From contig JAQGDQ010000053.1 in NCBI GenBank assembly GCA_030141605.1, positions 434,001 to 498,000 on the forward strand: a stretch of 64,000 bases of DNA, written 5' to 3'. Of this stretch, positions 1 through 11,626 are shown in pieces. The translations under genes and the position numbers were made by a program. The notes below the pieces were generated by a model. That model was not told the origin of the DNA, ran no database searches, and saw only the letters and a list, made by a program, of their open reading frames with translations. Source of the stretch: Tubiluchus corallicola. Taxonomy: Eukaryota; Priapulida; Priapulimorpha; Priapulimorphida; Tubiluchidae. Position 1 is the first letter of the stretch; the number at the start of each line of letters is the position of its first letter.

Positions 1-244
1 CATAGGCCGGCTCTCGCCACCAGGCTTTCCGGAAAAATGGGAAAACTGAGTTCGGTTCAATTATATTTATTTCAACCGCCTACTGTTCTCAGGACTACTT
101 CGCCGGTATGCTCTACAAGTCTCGTAGAATTAGTTGGCGCGCCCTCAGAGAGACCATGCGAGGCTCACGCGAGAAGTGACGCAGCCTGAGCATCAGGCAC
201 AATGTCTAAAGTCTCAAACAAAGATCTATATGAAAAGTAAATGA
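1..244. other. Unassigned left edge
   Basis: No gene is supported. This stretch is richer in G and C than its surroundings. A 17-base string near 178-194 (tgacgcag, then c or t, then ctgagcat) recurs near 9,120-9,136, and both sites lie near pieces of the same LINE 3' end. It may be part of an old retrotransposon, but no reading frame shows this. Confidence 0.3.
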
Positions 245-425
245 AGAACCTTGGACAAAAAAGTAAAAAGACGCCGTTTAAGATGGATTGGGCATATGCT
301 TAGACTACTTGATGTGATACTCCAGTGAAGATAGCTCTTCAACAAGCCATAAAACGAGCTAAAAACTGCAGAAGGACAAATGTTAACAAAATAATTTAGA
401 TTTTGCACAGAAATATTTAAACACT
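245..425 (+). mobile_element. LINE 3'-end fragment, copy A
   Basis: This stretch is closely similar by eye to 8,238-8,420. Broken frames code the tail of a non-LTR retrotransposon reverse transcriptase, including a block like PVKIALQQAI. That block follows the RxRWLGHxLRLP-type motif near the C-terminus of such proteins. Stops and small indels are present. The copy ends before the tail seen in the 8.2-kb copy. It is a decayed fragment, not a gene. Confidence 0.6.
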
Positions 426-659
426 TCAGAATTTGCGCACAAATAGCAAAACAGTTAACAGTGCCAACATCTACGTTATCTGTAAATGTTCAACTCGGGC
501 AAAAAAACATCAAAAAGGTCTTTTTACAGGTAACAGCATCCTACACATTCATTTAAATGAAATGGTATTACAGTATTCTTGTCGATGGTCTTTTATTTAT
601 AAAATGCGTTCAAAATATTCAAGTAACTGCTATCATTATTTGTCTATTTGTTGTTGTAA

Positions 660-1775
660 TATCAATGTGGGTAGTTTGATTTGATTTGATTATTTATTTC
701 AAACATAAATTCATATTATAATTTACATATATACAAACAACATCATACAAACAAAAACCCAATACAAACAAATCACACACACAAACTTTGATATCCAAAA
801 AATATTCTTTTTGACACATTGTGCTCAATTATTAAAATGTCTCCAGGTAGACATGCAATACAATGTATTACACTAAGCATTAAGTAGATATCAACAGAAC
901 AATACATGAATTTTCTAATAAGTTGGTTTGTACGACAGTAGTATAAGGATCTTTGATTAACAATGTCAAGGTCATCTCGGTTATCATATGAAATAATATG
1001 TCCCAAATATTTTTCGTTATCACAGGTACGTAGAACATTATTATCTAGTTTGATGTTACCAAGCATAAAATTTCTCATGATGTTTGAATTAACAGACATA
1101 AGTTTAGTTTTAGCTATATTGATTTTTATGTCATACTGTTCAGCATAGAATTTATACACATCTAGTAGTTGCTGTAGGGCCGTAATCATTGTTGCTAACA
1201 AACAAACGTCGTTAGCATACATCAGGTGGTTCATAACCTTGTTCGAGACATTGCAACCAAGTTGGGTGGATGACAGCTTAACATTTAGATCTTTAAAATA
1301 AAAATTAAAAAGAAAAGGTGACATCTTGCCACCTTGGCGTACTCCATTTCCAATATTAAAAGTTGTAGACTGACTATGTCACCACCTGACAGACATACCT
1401 TGTTGCGTGTAATAAAATGTGAGCAAGCGGATTACAATATTCGGGATTGAAGTCCTTGTGAGTTTGAGAAAAAGCTTCAAAAAATTAACCCTATCAAATG
1501 CCTTTGACGTCGATAAAAACAATGTGAACAGAGATATCACGACTAATGTAGTAGTCAGTGATCTCCTTTAATGTGTTTATGCAAATTTTCGTGCCACGTT
1601 TTCTACATAACCAAACTGATTAGGAGTTGTTCGAATATACTGTTTGTATCTGTTAAGTAATAAAATTTCGAATATTTTGCTGGCAATAGAGGCTAGTGTA
1701 ATTGGCCTTTTTTGAAATTTAATAAAGTTCTTTATCATTATAGTTAATGATAATGGCACAATGACCAGATATTAA
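660..1775 (-). mobile_element. Non-LTR retrotransposon reverse transcriptase remnant
   Basis: Read on the minus strand from about 1,760 down, this is a broken reverse transcriptase. It shows a RPITLASIASKIFE block, then SKAFDRVNFLKL, then GVRQGGKMSPFLF, then MYANDVCLL, where the polymerase box YADD reads YAND. Near 980-1,040 it shows EKYLGHIISYDNRDDLDI. Frame changes and stops separate the blocks, so it is dead. The fingers, palm and start of the thumb are present; endonuclease and ORF1 are not seen. The terminal part matches the + strand fragment at 5,960-6,560, so two copies of one family lie in opposite orientation. The A/T-rich 3' region at 660-730 resembles the tail of that second copy. 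Confidence 0.75.
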
Positions 1776-2929
1776 TCTTAATCATTTATAATATTTGTAG
1801 ACTATCTATTACCAGTTTGCCGTTTTTATGCAGGTGGCCTCAATTAGGAGTTACCGCTGCATTTTTTAATGTAGTTTCATGTGCTAATCCTGTCAGAAGT
1901 TAAACCATAACATTTGAATAAATTTATTGATATTTATTGATACATTATAAAGAGTATATTCATCAATTAAATGCAAATAATTGTTGTTACGGCTTTACTT
2001 ATTACTTATTGTAGGAGTAATAACAAATCAAAGGTTCAAATAAATGCGGTCTTTCTGAGAATGCTATTTTGACGATTTAGGATACAGGACTATATTGGTG
2101 GATTACACATTACTCAGCTTACATAAGTGGGTAGGGAAAAAACTTATATCAACGATGAAATAATCAGCTGACTTAAATCTTATCAGTGAAGGTTGAACAG
2201 GAGAAGCTACGTTATAAGCACAAAAAACTGTATCTATTCCTGAGATTGTAATGGACGAAAATGTTCAGAAGCAACATGTTAAGTTGTATCGCGTATTTTT
2301 AGGAGTCTTTCAAAGTAATTCCTGTGCTTATAGGGTTAGATAAAATACATTATAATGCCAATAATGCATGCCATCACTTAAAGAAATATTTTCAATTTGT
2401 CATTAAAGTCACATCTATCTAATGCAGATATGAAAGCTTCAAACAGAGTTTGACAGAACAGTTTCTTCTGGCAGTGTATTCCACAAGGATATTGTCAACA
2501 AAATTGTCTGTATTTTCCTTACCTACATTAAATTTTTACTAATAATTATGTAATGGTCCGTGATCCTAAACCTTTGGTCCTGACCTGAAACTCGAACCGC
2601 TGATGCCAACTCAAACCCTGATCCCGTCCGAAATCATGAACACATTTATACTGGCAAATTATAAAATTTTAATAATTATTTTAGAGCCCAGACATGATGC
2701 AGAAAAATGAGCAATTATTAGAGTGTTCATTTTTCTGTACAGAATATTTATATTGTTATGCAAAGCCAACAATAAAAAGTAATTTGCTATACTACATCTA
2801 CAGTTATGCAATAAATTCGTGTGTTATGCTGTTGACTCGCATGGACAAATTGATTGTTTATACATCATGCACGTGACCGTTGTTCTTCAAGTAAAGATTT
2901 CTGTAGTTAAACGACGGTTGTCTGGCCAT
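1776..2929. other. No feature seen
   Basis: AT-rich sequence without a convincing reading frame, terminal repeats or splice-bounded exon. Short open frames (for example 2,694-2,876 on +) show no family features. Confidence 0.4.
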
Positions 2930-3105
2930 TAGGGGTGAGCATCGAACTTCGCATCGAATTCAAATGAGTTTTTTAGATTCAATTCGATTCGAACCTAAAA
3001 TTATGGATTTGAATAATTCTGCACTTCAGCCACACGCGTTCTTTATCATTAAAATGTTTAAAACAGCATGCAATTAGCACAATTTAATTTCTATAACTGA
3101 GTTAA
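2930..3105 (+). mobile_element. hAT-like MITE fragment, TAGRGGTGAGCA family
   Basis: The left end reads TAGGGGTGAGCATCGAA, followed by TCGAAT-rich sequence and a block (ttctttatcattaaaatg) shared with 55,690-55,730. The complete copy at 55,633-55,987 has the same left end and 8-bp target-site duplications. No right end was found here, so this is a truncated copy. Confidence 0.6.
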
Positions 3106-3539
3106 GACAAACATAAACTAACTATTGCAGAGCTCTTTCGTCAGCTAAGTCAAAAACACCTGACTTTGAAAATAATGACCACTGTTTGTTGAAACCAAAC
3201 CGTCATAATGCAACCAAGTTTAATAATAATGAAAGATTGAATCAGTATTACTAAGTGAAAATACCAGTACGTGAAAATGGATTCAGAGTAAAAAAATATT
3301 AAAACTTCTAAAAGTTCAAAGCAGAGAGATCCATTCATTTGTCCAGTTTGGGGAAAAGATTATACATTGGCCTGATGAATGCACAATTTATACAACAGTA
3401 ACTGTGTGACTAAAGGCAATTACATGACTCAAATAATCGCAGAGCAAAAGGTCATGATGAAGAAATACACTCATCACTTCGCCACAAACAATTCTCTGAA
3501 AATAACACACTACACGAAGAAATAAACCAAAAACAGAAA

Positions 3540-5010
3540 CTTTACTTGTGTGTAGCAACACTGAAATCCTTTCAACAACTTTGATACAGCAAGATTTTGT
3601 CATCATACAAACAGCATTAGGCTGTGTTTCAAATTCAAAAGGTGGCAAGAAATGTGATATCAGAATCATTATTGACTCTGGAAGGCAGAGAACCTTTATC
3701 ATGGAACAGTTGGCCAAACAATTGAAATTAGAACTTGGACAAAAATTGGATTCATCGCCTTTAACATTTGGCTCTGATACTGTAACATTAATGACTTATC
3801 ACCCAGCAGAAGTTAACATCTGGGATAAACGAGGTAACCGTGTCCAAATAGATGTTTGAGTTGTATCAAAAATTACAGGATGTACACCACAAGAAAGTCT
3901 TCCTCAAAATATCTGTAATTTGCATATGTAATTTGCAGGCAACCTGTTAACTAGCAACAGACTTGGTTCACCACAGTTTCTTATTCACGGAAACCATTTT
4001 CTTTAGCTACTTACACCATAGTTGATTCACATGAATCCAGACTTATATTTTGGATGTATCCTAGGAGATAAAGTTTATACCCTCAAGACACAAACAGGTG
4101 ACCCAGCAATTAAGATATATGGCATCACTTTCACTGCAGAACTGACAAGTAGTGGGCTTAGTAGATTAGAAATCTGCTCTTGTGATACAACTATTGATAT
4201 TTCTTTGTAATAAGCAGAACAGCCTTGTGTAAAACTTAGTGGCACAGACGTGCATATTGATATCTCAAAATTTTGGGATGTAGACTGCTTGGGAATCACA
4301 GTTACTTTCATCAATGGCCTTTACTAAGTGTTTTGGCTTTGGAGGAGTGAGTCGTTTCAACTACTAACGAATTATGGTCTTGCAGTTGGAAGGTTGAAGT
4401 CTAATCTTACAAGACCACAAACCAGCTCAAATGTACTTGTTAAATACGACCAAACAATACGAGACCAACTAGAAAAGGCCATTATTGGAAGGGTCAATAC
4501 ACCTACACTAGCTTCTGAGAAACTGCATTACATTCTCCATCACGCCGTTTTGGCTCTGAACAAAGCAACTCGGTAAATGAGTGTTTATACAAAAAACCTG
4601 TAATGCTAACGGACTTGTGTGGCCATACTATTGCGGCACATCCAATAGGCATTGTAAGTGATATCGAGAAGCTTTTTAACACAGTTCTGAACTCTGATTA
4701 TCCAGATGTAACCAGATTCCTGTGTGAAGGATCATTTTGCCATATTCATGCCCAAGGCATATGCTGTATGTGTTTATGTCAAATGTGTTCAAGAGGAAAC
4801 TGGCATGAGCATAGTGTTTGCAAAATCACGAACTGCCTCTAAAAACACACCAGTGCCCTGACTGGAGCTTCTAGGGGTGGTAATTAGAACCACATGAGCA
4901 ATGAACTTGGAGTTGATTATAAAATCATGTGGAACAAACGGAGATGCATTTACGACATTGCTCCTCTTTTTTCTTGTCAGTGAACCAAAAAAAAACACAC
5001 AAAACGACAC
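3540..5010 (+). mobile_element. BEL/Pao LTR retrotransposon pol remnant
   Basis: Broken reading frames carry successive parts of a BEL/Pao pol. Near 3,660-3,720 is a retropepsin-like block in which the catalytic triplet is DSG (IIDSGRQRTFI). Next, near 4,275-4,570, comes an FWDVDCLGI segment with the downstream NY..A..RL block typical of the start of the BEL/Pao reverse transcriptase. Then, near 4,600-4,720, is the LCG...DIEKLF...DVTRFL block that holds the first catalytic Asp. Near 4,810-4,880 is an AKSRTASK-type block leading to LELLGVV. Stops at several points and a missing section between protease and polymerase show it is defective. No LTRs were found. Family assignment rests on the order and wording of these blocks. 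Confidence 0.7.
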
Positions 5011-5118
5011 ATCAGAGCTGTCATCCTAAGCAGCCGACATTACTTCCACCTCTATAACAACTAACTAACTAGGTGAAAATCAAGTTACAGAATTCAGGTG
5101 AGTAGCCAACCTGGCGCA

Positions 5119-5300
5119 TAAATTAGAACTGCAGGCGGGTCATAACATCTTATATATCATGTGTAGACATGACTTACATTTAACCTATTTTTTAAAGATC
5201 CAGATGGCTTAATTAGAAATGGTAGGCGGGTCATAACACCTTATATATCATGTGCAAACGTCACTTATATTTAGCTTAATATTTTAAGATTCAGTTAGGT
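5119..5300. repeat. Two-unit tandem repeat, period 91 bp
   Basis: The block aggcgggtcataac, followed by cttatatatcatgtg, starts at 5,133 and again at 5,224, with similar flanks on both sides. The two units differ by scattered substitutions. It lies just after the BEL/Pao remnant. Confidence 0.8.
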
Positions 5301-5867
5301 TTACATCAAAATAAATGTTCAGTAAATACAATTTGCTTACGTGTAAAAAATGTACTTGTATAAGCGTAGTAATAAAACATCTGTGGCTAATCCACAGACA
5401 AGTCTTGATAAATAATTTATGTATTGATGGGCTTAAATTAATTGATTTTATAGGCCTAGGTGCTAGAGGCAATCAATTTATATTATTAAATATACAGGCT
5501 CAGCTTCAGAGAATCTCTGTATGTAATTATGCATACATGTATCTGAGTGTGTGTGCATCGGTGTATCAAGATGTTACGACGCCTTAGGCTGGCAGTTCAG
5601 TCCTACTCATTTCTACTACTGTATTGATTATTTATAAATGAAGCACTGTATGCAATTCCTTGTTGTGTGTGTGCGTGCATGCGTGTGCGCATTATTTATA
5701 TACAAACCTACAATATAATATATGTGTAATTACGCTGATTAATTGCAGGGCACGTAAATTGGGTGCAATTTAATGTGCCAAATCCGCCACCTTGCATTGG
5801 AGTAAAACGACCAAGAAACAAATGGCGGAACTTTCAACAAAAGGTAAAGAAGGATCTCTCTTTGTGT

Positions 5868-5935
5868 GTGTCTGTCTCTCTCCCTCCCCCTCTCTCTTTC
5901 TCTCCCCTTCCCTCTCTCTGTCTCTCTCTGCCCAC
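5868..5935. repeat. CT-rich microsatellite
   Basis: Imperfect (CT)n/(CCCT) run directly in front of a LINE fragment. Open frames through it are low-complexity artefacts. Confidence 0.8.
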
Positions 5936-5959
5936 ATGCAGCAGTTTACTTTTGGGTCT

Positions 5960-6560
5960 GTTGTTTTGCAGTATAAAAGTTTTGTACCAAGTAAAAAGGA
6001 AAAATATCTGGGACATATTTTATCAGATGACAATAGAGATGATTTAGATATATTACGACAATGTTCAATTTACTATGGTAGAGCAAAAAAATTACTCATG
6101 AAATTTACTCACTGTTCAGTTAGCGTGAAGAGACAATTGTTTAATGCTTACTGCACTACTTTTTATTATATGTCCACTTGGAGACATTTTTATTCTTACA
6201 ATCTCAGCAAACTCAAGGTTGCATATAATGTATCAACACGGAAGCTGTTTAACTTTTCATATGATACCAGCGCAAGATATATTTCTACTAGACTTAATAT
6301 TATTTATTTTGATGTCATTCACGGAAAATGTGCATACAGTTTATATGTCAGGCTGAATAACAGTGAAAATTTTATATGCAAAAACATTTTAAACAGTGAT
6401 GTAAAATTTTCTTCGGTAATTAGATGTCATTGGCGTAGTTTGTTATATAGTTAATTGTTATTTGTGTTATTGTTGTGTTTCATGATTTATTGTATTATTT
6501 GTATTAATTTGTAATGTGTTTATGAACTTTGCGAAGTTTGAAATAAGGTATTAAAAATAA
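5960..6560 (+). mobile_element. LINE reverse transcriptase C-terminus and 3' tail
   Basis: One frame runs to a stop near 6,452 and codes the last part of a non-LTR reverse transcriptase. It begins with KYLGHILSDDNRDDLDI and continues through a Cys/His-poor thumb-like tail. The same segment occurs on the minus strand at 773-1,040. Downstream is an AT-rich untranslated tail ending in aataaggtattaaaaataa near 6,545-6,562. The 5' end is cut and replaced by the CT microsatellite, as in a 5'-truncated insertion. The open frame is longer and less damaged than in the first copy. Confidence 0.7.
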
Positions 6561-6562
6561 AT

Positions 6563-7128
6563 CTCTTTCTATTTCTCTTTCCCACCATCTGTTTCTCTCT
6601 AAGAGAGGGAGGGAGAGAAAAAACAATGAATCATTAAAAAAGGCATTACTTTTTTTACATAGTAGGCGCCCATCACGCAATCAGCTAGCCTCTTTCCTTA
6701 GGAAGAACTGTAAAATTTTACTTACAAGAAAACTGAAGAAGTATTTACAAGTACATAGTACAAACTTGTTGCTACAATTGTTCTTCGTTTTCATGAAATG
6801 TTCTTAGTTTTTTAAACCAATAATTGTTTTTATTTGAGATATTCTTCTTTTTTAGAAACGCAAAAGTGATTATGGCTTATCAAAATTGCGCGTATACCTC
6901 AAAAGTTTTTAATCATCCGCCGTCTGATGCCGCCAGCATAGTCGCTAATCGCAAAAACAAAAATATGTTACAATGAAACTCGGCAGTTGCTTTTCCTAAA
7001 CTTTGGCCCGGGGGCGCTAAAGAGCGCTGCATATTGCCGAAGAAGCGAAACAAGCTAAACTACTTTTTAGATAAACATATTAGACCTTACTTGCCTATTC
7101 TTTGTAAGTAAAGAGCTTGACCAAGGTC
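6563..7128. other. Unassigned, with a GC-richer island
   Basis: No gene could be assigned. 6,900-7,040 is richer in G and C than its flanks and includes a gcccgggggcgc string, so it could be a promoter region. A 34-codon frame starting at 6,872 has no recognisable features. It lies upstream of FH, but no exon 1 could be identified. Confidence 0.25.
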
Positions 7129-7174
7129 CCCATTGTTGGGAGCCGTTTGGACCACTGCGCCAAGCAGACCAATT

Positions 7175-7202
7175 GGTCTACTTGGGCTAGCCCAAGTAGA
7201 CC
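7175..7202. repeat. Perfect 28-bp palindrome, hairpin 1
   Basis: Two 14-base arms with no spacer; the left arm is ggtctacttgggct. It sits just inside the left terminal inverted repeat of the 933-bp element. Confidence 0.9.
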
Positions 7203-7563
7203 GCGGACAGGTCGTAGGACACTAGAGACAGGTCGTGAATTCAGTCGTTAAGTGTACTGACACCGTCCGTTGTGCTTCTTTATGTAATAATAATAATTAA
7301 AAACGTTAATACACGTTGAATAATTTATTATACATCTAATAAAATAAAAGAATTTTATTCTGAGCTGGTAGAACGGACAATATTAAATTTGGTTTCGATA
7401 TTAATGTTGTTGAAGTGAAAAAACCCCACTTTTTTGCGAATTCAACATTTGTTTAAGGTATATCTTTTTTGATTTTGTCTCACTTCACAAACAGGTGATC
7501 CGTTTCACTACCTCTTGGGCAAATAATTGTTTTCTTATAAGTAAACCTTCTAGCGATCTATGT

Positions 7564-7594
7564 GTCCTACATGGGCTAGCGAGCCATGTAGGAC
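7564..7594. repeat. Hairpin 2 of the 933-bp element
   Basis: Arms gtcctacatgggct and agccatgtaggac around a four-base centre, with a single-base bulge. It has the same core as hairpins 1 and 3. Confidence 0.85.
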
Positions 7595-7981
7595 AGTGCC
7601 CTACATGTTACAATACTACTGATAATATTAAAACTAATTATCCTTGCTTTTCTTAAATGTTAAAAATTACTTTTTGGTGTTGTGAAGGCTTAGCAGCATC
7701 TGTCTCATTTTTAAATTTGCAATTATTTCTGTAATAACTGTGTGCAGAATTTCTCTCTTTAAAGCATTAGATACTAGGTTTAATGTTATGATATATTAAT
7801 GGAGTTAATCATAATGATGAAATTATTGTAAGAAATGCATTTGTAAATTGCCAAGGAATATCCATTTCTAAAAGAAATTTTGTTTTATGCTTTATTATGT
7901 CATAACAATACTTATAAACAATGGTAATATAAACTGGAAACAAGTTTTGCCAGAGCAAGTTTCTCGACAAAAATCGCTAGT

Positions 7982-8008
7982 GTCCTACTTGGGCTGCCCA
8001 TGTAGGAC
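7982..8008. repeat. Hairpin 3 of the 933-bp element
   Basis: Arms gtcctacttggg and cccatgtaggac around ctg, with one mismatch. It lies near the right terminal inverted repeat. Confidence 0.85.
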
Positions 8009-8237
8009 ACTACTTTTAGCGCATCAAGTGGTCTACTTGGCGCAGTGGTCCAAACGGCTCCCAACACCCATTTCTCTTCCCAGCCTTAATCAGCCTATTA
8101 AAAGTTTAAATTATTTTCATTCAGTTTCGTTTTTGTGAACTCGTGTGGGCTGTGCAGCTCTCGCATGATTTGGTATGAGGTTTTGGCCCCTAAGCTACCA
8201 ACTGCCTAACTATGATAAATAATTATTGCAAAATTTG

Positions 8238-8540
8238 TCATATCATTTGGACAAGAAAACAAAAAGACGCCGTTTAAGATGTTTGGGTATATATGCTTAG
8301 ACTACCTGGTGATATTCTAGTGAAGATAGCTCTTCAACAAGCCATAGAACCAGCTAAAAAACCTGCGGAGGACAAATTTTAACATATTTAGATTTTGCAC
8401 AGAAAGATTTAAACACTTCAGCATTGATCCTTAGAAATAAATGCACTTGGGGCATTGCAGCAAGCAGGGAGTCCTGGCATAGAGCGGTGAGCAGAATCAT
8501 GTCCCTGGACGTATGATTCATTGGATGATGATGATGATGA
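8238..8540 (+). mobile_element. LINE 3' end with (TGA)n tail, copy B
   Basis: Codes the very end of a non-LTR reverse transcriptase. After an LRLP-like block it shows VKIALQQAI, then a CTWGIAASRESWHRAV segment, and soon after ends in a (gat)n run at 8,523-8,541. A trinucleotide tail of this kind is common for RTE-like and related LINEs. The N-terminal part is missing. Copy A at 245-425 shares the first two thirds. Confidence 0.7.
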
Positions 8541-8541
8541 A

Positions 8542-10509
8542 ACTAACGGTGAACGACAATCTTTAGTTAAAATTCCTAGTTTTCAAACAAGAAAGTTAGA
8601 AGATTTGCATTGTCGATTTATTTATATTTATTTTACATTTCATTCTTTTTTTTCTCACTTTCATATTACATCTTCATATCTGTTCACTTTTCCTTTTCCT
8701 CTCATTAACCACCTTTTATTCTACCTTCGTGCGCCTACATTCTTCTTTCTGTTTGTGATATTGCGCCTGATCTTTACAAGTTTTCTTTTTTGAAAGCCCC
8801 AATAATCCTTTAATCAACTTTATTATTTGCATGCTTGTTTTCTTTTAATTTTGTATTTTCACTATATTTATGTATTATTTTGTCATGGCAAATGGAATAA
8901 ACTAAAACTAAACTAGGAAGACATGTTCAACAATTACAGTTAATTGAGCAAACATTTAGCTTTCAGATTTACCTTTACGAAGAGGCACCTACTGCATCAA
9001 ACAAAACCTTTACTATATAAGCTTTTACAGTGTAAAACTTGTTTTGTTTGACTTTTTATCGTTATGTTGTTCACTGTCTCAAATTTTATCAACCACATTT
9101 TTTCGTTGCACGAGACAAATGACGCAGTCTGAGCATTAGTTAATGAGGGTGTATTTCTTTACATGTGACTACAGTCTGTAGCCTTCAGTTACCTTTCAGT
9201 TTCATGGCTCTAAACCCTAACTTACTGATGCCGTACGTACGTACCATGTCCTTGCTCAAAAATATGATTGTTGTTGTGTATTTTATGGCATCAGCTTTAT
9301 AGCCGACTTGGTTGCAATAGCCTAAAATTACGAAGAGTAAAATTGCAGAATTCATTGCCAAGTGGTGCCTTTGATGGTAGCATATTCTGCTTCTAAAAGA
9401 TACTCCACAATCTTACTAAATAGATAGGGTACTTACTTGAAGACTAACAAACTGCTAAAATGTATCATCTCCTGATTATTGATTTCTGTGCTTATTTTTT
9501 CTCCATGAATTTCAAGTTTTAACTTTGCTCATTAATCTTATTCAAGATTTCTCGTAATAAGACCTTGTTTGTAACTACTATTTACAATATCAATTTCGTT
9601 CATTTGCTTTCCTAACGAAATTCCAAGCTCAAAAGTCACAATCTAAACACATACAGCAGATTAAGCATTTCAGCCCCACTAGTGAATTTTGATCATTCAA
9701 GCTGTCGTGTTGCTGTCGTGTTGCGCTTTTTATTTCGTGACATGATCAGCACTCTTCCTAAATGCTCATCCTCTTCAGGCGATGTGTTGGTTTGCTGTGG
9801 TTTGAAAATGAATTAACATTTATTAATTTGCTTGTGAATCAGTTAACTTCATGAGTTTGAATCACATTATTTTTAATGATTTGAAATCCTTTCACATTGC
9901 TTAATTACTCCCTTGTAGCTGTATAGGTATAGGAGGTATAGGCTCACTATTCAGTAGCCATCTATCTAGAGTAGAACCTGTTGTAATAATCATAATAATG
10001 AGCATGCATAATTGGAGAACACGTAAAAATCCACTAGTTACTTTAAGCCTTTTTTAGCTTTCTGTGTCCTAGCTGAAAAAATTATGCTAATGTGGACAAT
10101 ACTAGACATACTCTATTTTCTTGTTTAGGCAGGTGACCATTGTTGCCTCTACAATACATATATGGTGTCCGTAACATAGAAATAATTAATTTATGAAGTT
10201 CTGCAAGACTTTAAAGTTCGATTAAAACATTTAATTTTTATTTTACTTTATGAAATTACTTTACTTGATGAAATTAATAGTCCTGAAAATAAAATAGCTG
10301 ATTGCTATTAAATTGTGAAGCTTCATTATTGGAGTTCTATGGGTAATATTTTTCTACGTGTGAATTAACTGATAAGACAACATAGTTTAAAAATAATTTT
10401 TATAGGAACAATATTTACGTATTTATTTTGATTTGTGATCAATCGATATAGGTGAACAGCAAAGTTGATCGGCTAAGTACCCAAAATTGTTGATCAGCTC
10501 ATCGCTATG

Positions 10510-10540
<31 letters not shown>

Positions 10541-10975
10541 TAAACATGATTAAAGTACATATGCTTGTTCAGTGGCTCATCTTAGACTTTAGATGGTTAT
10601 CCTTGTTAATAAACCAGGTTCTAGTCTTGCCCAAACATCAATGTCAAAAAGGCTGGATTCCATCTTGCAGTGTACCAAACTGCATCAAAAGAAATCAATA
10701 ATGAAAAATAACTTAGAGAGCTCTATTAAATACCTCGTACAATGAACATGCATTTATTTTTTTTGTAGGCTACTCAGCTGTGAAAAGTATTTAAGAGCTA
10801 CATCACTGCTGTCTATCATTTTAAACATTTGTAATTGATGGTAAGTTTCATAAAAATTTTCAAGCAGCCGCTTTTGTTACCTATAGCAAACTATTTGTTG
10901 TTTCACTAGTAAGAATTGGTTAAGTTCAAGCAGTCAAATGTTTTCTTATTTATAAATTTTATTATTATATATGGT
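8542..10975. other. No gene seen; contains (TA)n at 10,506-10,535
   Basis: AT-rich intergenic or first-intron sequence. No transposon ends or splice-bounded coding segments could be supported. The first FH exon should lie in or upstream of this stretch, but nothing there was convincing. Confidence 0.4.
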
Positions 10976-10983
10976 ATTGAAAG

Positions 10984-11626
10984 CAGAGGCATAGCACAGG
11001 GGCCAGATGTCCCCAGGGGCAAGGGTGAGAGGGTGCAAAATTCTTCTAAGTTCAATGACTGTTAATTATTAATTACTAATTCGACATTAACAAAACAGTT
11101 AACAAAAATTTTTAAGCTACAACAAAGTTGCCTAGTCAGAGATCATTGTAGCTGACTTAGTTACCGCATACAGTCTAGAAAAAAAGCTTTTATTGTTACT
11201 TAATGGCGTGTAAGGTGTTGTAGCAGTTCGATAATTTTGGGAAAAACAGTGGCATTTTTCTAAATGCCGATTGTATTATTGTGAAAACATGTAGTGTTCT
11301 GTATCTTTCATAATATTTGCATGTTTCATTGCTGGAGCTGAATGTTTAAGGACTGTTGTGTTTCGCTCAACTAATGCATAGAAATGAGTTATTCTAGTGC
11401 AGTATGTTATTCTGGTGCAACATCGCAAATCCAACTCAATGTGATTCGTAGAAAAAAATTGTTTGTCTTTATCCCATCATGTCAAAAAAGGAACGTCGAG
11501 CTCAAGGACGCAAAAAAGCACACAATTTGTGATATCACCCATGAGACAAATGAACAAAACATTAAAAGGCTAAGGCACCAGAAGTTTTTTTGCCTCCAGG
11601 CAACATAAGCAATTGCTATGCCACTG
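10984..11626. mobile_element. hAT-type non-autonomous element with 8-bp TSD
   Basis: The left end CAGAGGCATAGC pairs with the right end GCTATGCCACTG, with one mismatch in the 12-bp terminal repeat. Both are flanked by the identical 8-mer ATTGAAAG (10,976-10,983 and 11,627-11,634). An 8-bp duplication and CAG ends are hAT hallmarks. The 75-codon frame at 11,384-11,608 lies entirely inside and is not transposase-like by eye. The element ends about 290 bp before the first visible FH exon. Confidence 0.9.

Larger units (their letters stand above)
7134..8066. mobile_element. 933-bp non-autonomous DNA transposon with long TIRs
   Basis: The ends are inverted repeats: the left begins TGTTGGGAGCCGTTTGGACC, and the right is its reverse complement over about 37 bases with small differences. 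Identical 5-bp flanks CCCAT at 7,129-7,133 and 8,067-8,071 look like target-site duplications. There is no transposase frame. Inside are three hairpins with the same core, (g)gtcctac(a/t)tgggct. A second, heavily interrupted copy lies at 38,235-45,062. Superfamily is unclear: a 5-bp duplication does not fit hAT (8), pogo (TA) or Harbinger (3). Confidence 0.85.

Noticed and set aside
773-1324. A host gene on the minus strand
   Set aside because: Clearly a reverse transcriptase fragment with flanking broken parts of the same protein.
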